Assembly (NCBI RefSeq): GCF_004135605.1
Contig: NZ_SDPT01000001.1
Span: forward strand, 558,001-622,000
From: Sphingomonas desiccabilis
GTDB taxonomy: Bacteria > Pseudomonadota > Alphaproteobacteria > Sphingomonadales > Sphingomonadaceae
DNA length: 64,000 nucleotides
Direction: 5' to 3'
Below are positions 59,877 to 64,000 of this stretch, one piece after another. The number at the start of each line of letters is the position of its first letter. Positions within the stretch are counted from its first letter, which is position 1. A program made the position numbers and the translations under genes. The notes under the pieces were generated by a model. The model was not told the DNA's origin, searched no databases, and worked only from the letters and a program-made list of their open reading frames with translations.

Positions 59877-60421
59877 CGACGACCGAGAGCGCCGCCGACG
59901 CAATCCGGCGGCGCATCCGGACGATCCCGGACTTTCCGAAGCCGGGCATCCAGTTCCGCGACATCACGACTCTGCTGCTCGACCCCGAGGGACTGCGCTT
60001 CGCCGTCGAGCAGATGGTCGCATCGGTCGAAGGGCCGATCGACCTGGTGGCGGGCATCGAAGCGCGCGGTTTCGTCTTCGCGCCGGCCGTCGCCCTCGCG
60101 CTGGGCGCGGGCGTGCTGCTGGTGCGCAAGGACGGCAAGCTGCCGGGCGCCACCATTGCCGAGGATTATGCCCTCGAATATGGCACCGATCGAATCACCA
60201 TTCATGCCGATGCGTGTACCCCCGGGGCACGGGTGCTGCTGGTGGACGACCTGATCGCCACGGGTGGCACCGCACGCGCGGCGGTGCGGCTGCTGCGCAA
60301 GGCGGGCGCCACCGTCACTCAGGCAGCCTTCGTGATCGACTTGCCGGACTTGGGCGGTGCCGACGCGCTGCGGGGGGATGGCATCACCGTTCGCAGTCTG
60401 GTGGCGTACGAAGGGGACTAG
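59873..60421 (+). CDS. apt: Adenine phosphoribosyltransferase
   Basis: Apt salvages adenine to AMP with PRPP. The 182-residue protein starts at TTG, overlapping the petC stop by 4 nt (TTGA). DFPKPGIQFRDITTLLLDP near 19-37 and GIEARGFVFAPAVALALG near 62-79 are family blocks, and the PRPP motif is VLLVDDLIATGGTARAA near 120-136. The coupling to cytochrome c1 probably only shares expression. Convergent with the DMT transporter, overlapping it by 4 bp. Confidence 0.95.
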   Translation: MTTTESAADAIRRRIRTIPDFPKPGIQFRDITTLLLDPEGLRFAVEQMVASVEGPIDLVAGIEARGFVFAPAVALALGAGVLLVRKDGKLPGATIAEDYALEYGTDRITIHADACTPGARVLLVDDLIATGGTARAAVRLLRKAGATVTQAAFVIDLPDLGGADALRGDGITVRSLVAYEGD

Positions 60422-61326
60422 GCGTCCTCGACGGCGCTGGCGGCGGCGACCTTCTGCCGCCCCAGCCGGTGCTCCCGCCAGACGATGAAGAGGCCGCTGG
60501 CGACAATGACGGGCGCGCCCAGCCACGTCGCGGATCCCGGAAGCAGGCCGAACAACAGCCAGCCGTAGAGCGTCGCCCAGACAAGGCCCGAATAATCCAT
60601 CGGTACCACCACGGCGACGGGCGCATGGCGCAGCGCTGCGGTGAGGGCGATCTGGCCCATGCCGCCGACCAGGCCGATCGACACCAGGATAGCCCAGGTC
60701 GCGGCATCATGCGGCTTCAGGTTGAACGCGTAGAGCAGCGCAAGCGGCGGGAGCGACAGCAGCGAGAACCAGAACACCGTGGTTCCGCTGTTCTCCGTCC
60801 GCCCGAGCTGGCGCAGCAGGATGGCGACGATCGCCACGAACAGCGCGGCGAGGAGCCCGACGACCGTGCCGAAGGGCGTGACAGGATGCCCTGCACCGGG
60901 CTGCGCCACGATCAGTACCCCCGCAAAGCCCACCAGTACGGCACTCCACCGCTGCCAGCCGGTGGGCTCGCGCAGTACCAGCGCGCCGAGGATCGTCGCA
61001 AAGATCGGCACGGTGAACTGGAAGGTGGTCGCCTCCGCCAGCGGCAGCAGCAGCACCGAGCCGAAGGTGAACACCATGCCGAGGAGCCCGACTGCCGAGC
61101 GGCCCAGATGGGCACCGAAGCGCCGGGTGCGAAGCGTCGCCAAGCCCGGTCCCATCGCCACGAAGGCGACGACCACGGGCAGCGCGCAGAACTGGCGCCA
61201 GAACATGGTTTCGAACAGCGTCGCGCCCCGCACCTCGGCGAGCTTCACCAGCGCCGACATGGTCGAGAGGAAGAAGATCGCGAGCAGCCGCAGGCCCACG
61301 CCCTTGAGGATGGTATCGCCCGGCAT
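60418..61326 (-). CDS. DMT superfamily (EamA) transporter
   Basis: A 302-residue inner-membrane protein with ten predicted spans in two EamA repeats, for example LRLLAIFFLSTMSALVKLAE at the start and LSIGLVGGMGQIALTAALR-like segment near 210 (here GLVGGMGQIALTAALRH). RDMPGD start at the ATG 61326 is used; a GTG 11 codons upstream is possible and neither has a good ribosome binding site. Transported compound unknown. Upstream of it begins the odd 61.3-61.8 kb stretch. Confidence 0.83.
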   Translation of the reverse strand: MPGDTILKGVGLRLLAIFFLSTMSALVKLAEVRGATLFETMFWRQFCALPVVVAFVAMGPGLATLRTRRFGAHLGRSAVGLLGMVFTFGSVLLLPLAEATTFQFTVPIFATILGALVLREPTGWQRWSAVLVGFAGVLIVAQPGAGHPVTPFGTVVGLLAALFVAIVAILLRQLGRTENSGTTVFWFSLLSLPPLALLYAFNLKPHDAATWAILVSIGLVGGMGQIALTAALRHAPVAVVVPMDYSGLVWATLYGWLLFGLLPGSATWLGAPVIVASGLFIVWREHRLGRQKVAAASAVEDA

Positions 61327-61832
61327 GTCGCGGCTGTAGGTGGCGGAGGAACCGGGCACAACCGCGGCGGGTGAGCGGCCCGATGGTCCGCCTCTTGTGA
61401 GGCTGAGTTTAGTGTGCCGCTCCAGGAACTAGCGAGCGGGGTCGCCGGGCTCGCGGGGGCGCCAGTCTCAAGCGCTGGGGTGACCGGGTGACCGGGCGTC
61501 CGCGGCTTGCGCATTCAAGCTGGAGCTTCAGGCTCGGATGATCGACAGGGAAATCTCGAGCTTGGCTTTCCAGGACATCGCTTTCCCCCAAATCTTCAAG
61601 GTTACGCATCCATCTCGGAGGAGTGATTTGCACGGCTCATCCGGTACGGAGATAGTGCAGGGTGGAGGCGCGTGTTGCACCTCAAAGAGTGTCCATACTG
61701 GAACGAGTACGCTCAAGATCTCAGCAGCATGCGAAAACTCCCGCCGATGTGGAGGTAGATCAAATCGCTGATAGTGGCGCGCCCGTGCACAAAGCGCGAA
61801 CGATTGACTCACGATAGCTGTTGGGGCGCAGA
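61327..61832. other. Gene-poor stretch upstream of the orphan Cas5-like gene
   Basis: About 500 bp with no supportable gene. Short overlapping reading frames on both strands have no ribosome binding sites or known products. The part from about 61540 is visibly richer in A and T than the surroundings. It contains a small direct repeat (ggtgaccgg twice, 61479-61496) but no CRISPR-type repeat. It may hold degraded remains of genes lost from the same locus as the Cas5-like gene. Confidence 0.6.
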
Positions 61833-62396
61833 GTGCAGTTCAGGTTGCTGGTGTCCGGTGCGCTCGCTTGCTTTCCGCGTCCGGAGTTCAGCGATGCTCT
61901 GGTAAGCTATGACATCATAACGCCGATCGCGGCGCTTGGGCTCATTGAGAGGATCCACTGGAAGCCGGCGATCCGCTGGCGCATCCGAATGATCCATCTG
62001 CTCGCGCCCGTTCGGACCATTGACCTTGTGGGACCAAGGGGCGTCATGCGGGCGCTTGAGGCGCCGTGTTGGGCCCTGGACATCGGCTTCGAACTGACCC
62101 TGCGCGCCGGGCCGCGGGACAGCATCGATGCGCATGAGTCGATGTTTCTTCGCAAAGCGCGGCGCCTCGATCCCGAAAGCGGCTATTTAGGGCTGCTCGA
62201 GCTTCCGGCGACCCTGAAGCTCGTTTCCGTCCATACCTCGCTGGACAGCGCCTTCGATGGCCCGGCGCAACTGGATCTGGGTTGGCTGCCGTTCGAGCGA
62301 GTCCCGAAGGATCCCCGCCGCTTTCGCTACTTCCGGGCGCAGGCCGTCGATGGGGTAGTGACGCTCCCCCGGCAAGGAGAGGGTGTGTTCAGCTGA
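61833..62396 (+). CDS. Orphan Cas5 family (type I-C Cas5d-like) protein
   Basis: A 187-residue protein starting at GTG (MQFRLLVSGALACFPRPEF); a TTG four codons earlier is possible. Type I-C Cas5 proteins read almost in step with it: CFPRPEF at 13-19, LVSYDIITPIAALGLIERIH at 23-42, then WKPAIRW at 43-49, FELTLRAGPRD at 86-96, HESMFLRKARR at 101-111, YLGLLELPA, and DLGWLPF...FRAQAVDGVVTLP at the end. Family members are about 220-240 residues; 25-30 residues are missing near 70-80. Of the Tyr/Lys/His triad described for Bacillus halodurans Cas5d, this one has His42, Ala100 and His101, so crRNA cleavage is doubtful. TTA and ATA codons, rare elsewhere here, occur. No other cas gene is nearby. Confidence 0.72.
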   Translation: MQFRLLVSGALACFPRPEFSDALVSYDIITPIAALGLIERIHWKPAIRWRIRMIHLLAPVRTIDLVGPRGVMRALEAPCWALDIGFELTLRAGPRDSIDAHESMFLRKARRLDPESGYLGLLELPATLKLVSVHTSLDSAFDGPAQLDLGWLPFERVPKDPRRFRYFRAQAVDGVVTLPRQGEGVFS

Positions 62397-62404
62397 GACC
62401 GGGA

Positions 62405-63424
62405 CTAGGCCGCCGCCTGTGCCCGCCACTCCCGGTACCACTCGACGAATCTCGCCACGCCGGTTTCGATCGGCGTGTCGGGCGTGTAGCCTGTGAGCGC
62501 GTGCAACAGCGTCGGATCCGCATAGGTGCGCGGCACGTCGCCGGCCTGCATGTCCATCATGTTGAGCTTGGCACTGCGGCCGGTCGCATGCTCGACTGTC
62601 CGGATGAAGTCCATCAGCGGGGTAGGCTGGCCGCCGCCGATGTTGACCACCCGGAACGGCGCCTGGTGCGATAGCGCGTCGATCGCTGCCTCGCCGACGA
62701 CGCGGTTCTCTTCTGCGGGAGGGATGTCCACGAGCCGCACCACCGCCTCGATCAGATCGTCGACATAGGTGAAGTCCCGCGCCATCTGACCATGGCCGTA
62801 TACGTCGATCGGCCGATCGTTCAGGATCGCGTCCGTGAACTTGAACAGCGCCATGTCGGGCCTGCCCCACGGGCCATAGACCGTGAAGAAGCGGAACATG
62901 GTGCTCGGAACCCCGAACAGATGGGCGTAACTGTGCGCCATCGCCTCCATGCCCTTCTTGGTCGCGGCATAGAGGCTCAGCGGTTCGTCCGCGCGATGGG
63001 ATTCGCTAAACGGCACCGTCGGATTCGCGCCATAGATTGACGATGTCGATGCCATCAGCAGATGCTGTGGCTGGAGCGCGCGGGCGAGCTCCAGCACATT
63101 CCAGGAGCCGGTCAGATTGCTCTCGACGTAGGTGCCGGGCGCCTCGATCGAGTATCGCACGCCTGCCTGGGCAGCCAGGTGGATGATCACCTCCGGCTCC
63201 GCGATCTCGGCGGCCTGATAGAGCGCGGACCGGTCCTCCAGCATCCCCTCTACCATGCGGAACCGGTCGGACCGGGCGAGCATGGCGTTGCGGGCCTGCT
63301 TCAGGCGCACGTCGTAGTAACGCGTCATGCCGTCGAAGCCGGTGACGTCGTGCCCATCCGCCAGCAGACGGCGCGCCAGATGGAACCCGATGAAACCGGC
63401 GGTGCCGGTGATCAGGTACCGCAT
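62405..63424 (-). CDS. NAD-dependent nucleotide-sugar epimerase (UDP-glucuronate 4-epimerase type)
   Basis: An extended SDR enzyme of 339 residues. The Rossmann motif [15 protein letters not shown] is at 6-20, [11 protein letters not shown] near 124 and the catalytic Tyr-x3-Lys in [11 protein letters not shown] near 150. The sequence blocks [13 protein letters not shown] and [17 protein letters not shown] are those of UDP-glucuronate 4-epimerases, which make UDP-galacturonate for capsule or LPS. Start overlaps the ugd stop (ATGA). Its 3' end is 8 bp from the convergent Cas5-like gene. Confidence 0.9.
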   Translation of the reverse strand: MRYLITGTAGFIGFHLARRLLADGHDVTGFDGMTRYYDVRLKQARNAMLARSDRFRMVEGMLEDRSALYQAAEIAEPEVIIHLAAQAGVRYSIEAPGTYVESNLTGSWNVLELARALQPQHLLMASTSSIYGANPTVPFSESHRADEPLSLYAATKKGMEAMAHSYAHLFGVPSTMFRFFTVYGPWGRPDMALFKFTDAILNDRPIDVYGHGQMARDFTYVDDLIEAVVRLVDIPPAEENRVVGEAAIDALSHQAPFRVVNIGGGQPTPLMDFIRTVEHATGRSAKLNMMDMQAGDVPRTYADPTLLHALTGYTPDTPIETGVARFVEWYREWRAQAAA

Positions 63425-64000
63425 CAGTCGACCGTCGCTTCCGCCGGAGCCGCCTCACTGTCGGTCGCAGGCTTCGCGTGCCCCGGCCGACCTACGCCGC
63501 AATAGGTGAAGCCGGCCGCCTCGACCGCCTCGGGGCGGTAGATGTTGCGCAGATCGACCAGCACCGGCTGTGTCATGATGCGGCGCAGCCGCTTGAGGTC
63601 GAGCGCGCGGAAGGCATCCCATTCCGTCACGATCACGACCGCGCACGCGCCCTCCGCGGCGGCATAGGCCGAGTCGGTGTAGACGATGTCCGGCATCAGC
63701 CTGCGGGCGGCGTCCATGCCCTCCGGATCATAGGCTCGCACAGTGGCGCCGGCGTCCTCGAGCACCTGGACGATCGCAAGCGAAGGCGAATCGCGCATGT
63801 CGTCGGTGTTGGGCTTGAAGGTGAGGCCGAGCAGCGCGATCGACTTGCCGCGGACATCGCCGCCCAGTGCGGCGATGACCTTGCGCGCCATCGCGCGCTT
63901 GCGCGTGTCGTTCACGGCGACCGTCGTCTCGATGAGCCGTACCGGCGCTTCATAATCCTGCGCCGTTTTGACCAGCGCCAGCGTGTCCTTGGGGAAGCAG
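63424..64000 (-). CDS. ugd: UDP-glucose 6-dehydrogenase, C-terminal part (5' end outside window)
   Basis: Ugd oxidises UDP-glucose to UDP-glucuronate. Only the last 192 codons are inside the window. The very first complete codon is the catalytic Cys of [14 protein letters not shown], then [19 protein letters not shown], the C-terminal domain [19 protein letters not shown] and [11 protein letters not shown]. Its product is the substrate of the epimerase encoded 4 nt downstream, so the two form a UDP-galacturonate module. Confidence 0.94.
   Translation of the reverse strand, partial: CFPKDTLALVKTAQDYEAPVRLIETTVAVNDTRKRAMARKVIAALGGDVRGKSIALLGLTFKPNTDDMRDSPSLAIVQVLEDAGATVRAYDPEGMDAARRLMPDIVYTDSAYAAAEGACAVVIVTEWDAFRALDLKRLRRIMTQPVLVDLRNIYRPEAVEAAGFTYCGVGRPGHAKPATDSEAAPAEATVD

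Noticed and set aside
57645..59903. A 752-codon open frame antisense to petBC
   Set aside because: Shadow of the cytochrome b and c1 genes, rich in Arg, Gln and Asp.
61479..61496. Short direct repeat ggtgaccgg near the Cas5-like gene as a possible CRISPR relic
   Set aside because: Only two adjacent 9-bp units with no spacers; far too short for a CRISPR repeat.
61528..61812. A 94-codon minus-strand frame beside the Cas5-like gene as a possible toxin or cas partner
   Set aside because: No ribosome binding site, no recognisable family and overlapping frames on the other strand; not supportable.

Overview
The window is a high-G+C chromosomal segment whose gene content, protein sequences and regulatory sites point to a sphingomonad (Sphingomonas or a close relative, Alphaproteobacteria). 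The signs are AddAB instead of RecBCD, two large TonB-dependent receptors, EcfG-type general-stress promoters (GGAAC-N16-CGTT), a System I cytochrome c maturation cluster, a three-subunit bc1 complex and frequent GTG/TTG starts with 4-nt stop/start overlaps. The genus is inferred from recognition and no database search was possible. Almost all of the window is ordinary chromosomal backbone; there is no insertion sequence, prophage or CRISPR array.

Layout. 0-6.3 kb: addB (cut by the window edge), addA and trxA. 6.4-8.5 kb, minus strand: inositol-phosphatase-type enzyme and argJ. 8.6-12.5 kb: small secreted protein, secA, strong terminator, outer-membrane-type lipoprotein. 12.8-14.8 kb: tRNA-Asn, nadK, moaA. 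14.9-18.6 kb: c-di-GMP phosphodiesterase convergent with an M1 aminopeptidase. 18.7-21.8 kb: lon, hup, tRNA-Val. 21.8-32.1 kb: envelope region with a PQQ-type sugar dehydrogenase lipoprotein, glycine-zipper lipoprotein, TonB receptor, cytochrome c, then a predicted PhoB box, a beta-helix-like lipoprotein and a second TonB receptor. 32.3-34.6 kb: two tiny overlapping genes, a 2OG-Fe(II) oxygenase, tRNA-His, leucine-dehydrogenase-type gene. 34.9-39.7 kb: ccmC-D-E-F-G-H-I in one translationally coupled operon. 39.7-46.5 kb: AraC regulator with divergent SDR gene, DMT exporter, GH27 glycosidase, alpha/beta hydrolase, DUF3072 stress protein, alanine dehydrogenase. 46.6-51.3 kb: kup, 2'-5' RNA ligase-like protein, tRNA-Met, DUF4142 protein, queC-queE. 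51.3-56.9 kb: secreted and lipoprotein unknowns, lipB, a paralogous membrane protein pair, GNAT, hemF, trmL. 57.1-61.3 kb: petABC, apt, DMT transporter. 61.3-64 kb: an orphan Cas5-like gene, then a nucleotide-sugar epimerase and ugd (cut by the window edge).

How genes work together. The ccm cluster supplies holo-cytochromes c such as the cytochrome c1 and the monohaem cytochrome found here. The lipoprotein/TonB pair behind the PhoB-like box looks like a phosphate-starvation uptake module. The DUF3072 and DUF4142 genes both sit directly behind EcfG-type promoters and so probably belong to the general stress response. Ugd and the epimerase would make UDP-glucuronate and then UDP-galacturonate for surface polysaccharide.

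The most unusual item is the orphan Cas5 (type I-C/Cas5d-like) gene at 61833-62396. It has no other cas gene or array within the window, an internal deletion, and substitutions at two of the three residues described as catalytic in the family. It sits beside a gene-poor stretch with a different base composition. It is either the relic of a lost CRISPR-Cas locus or a repurposed RNA-binding protein.
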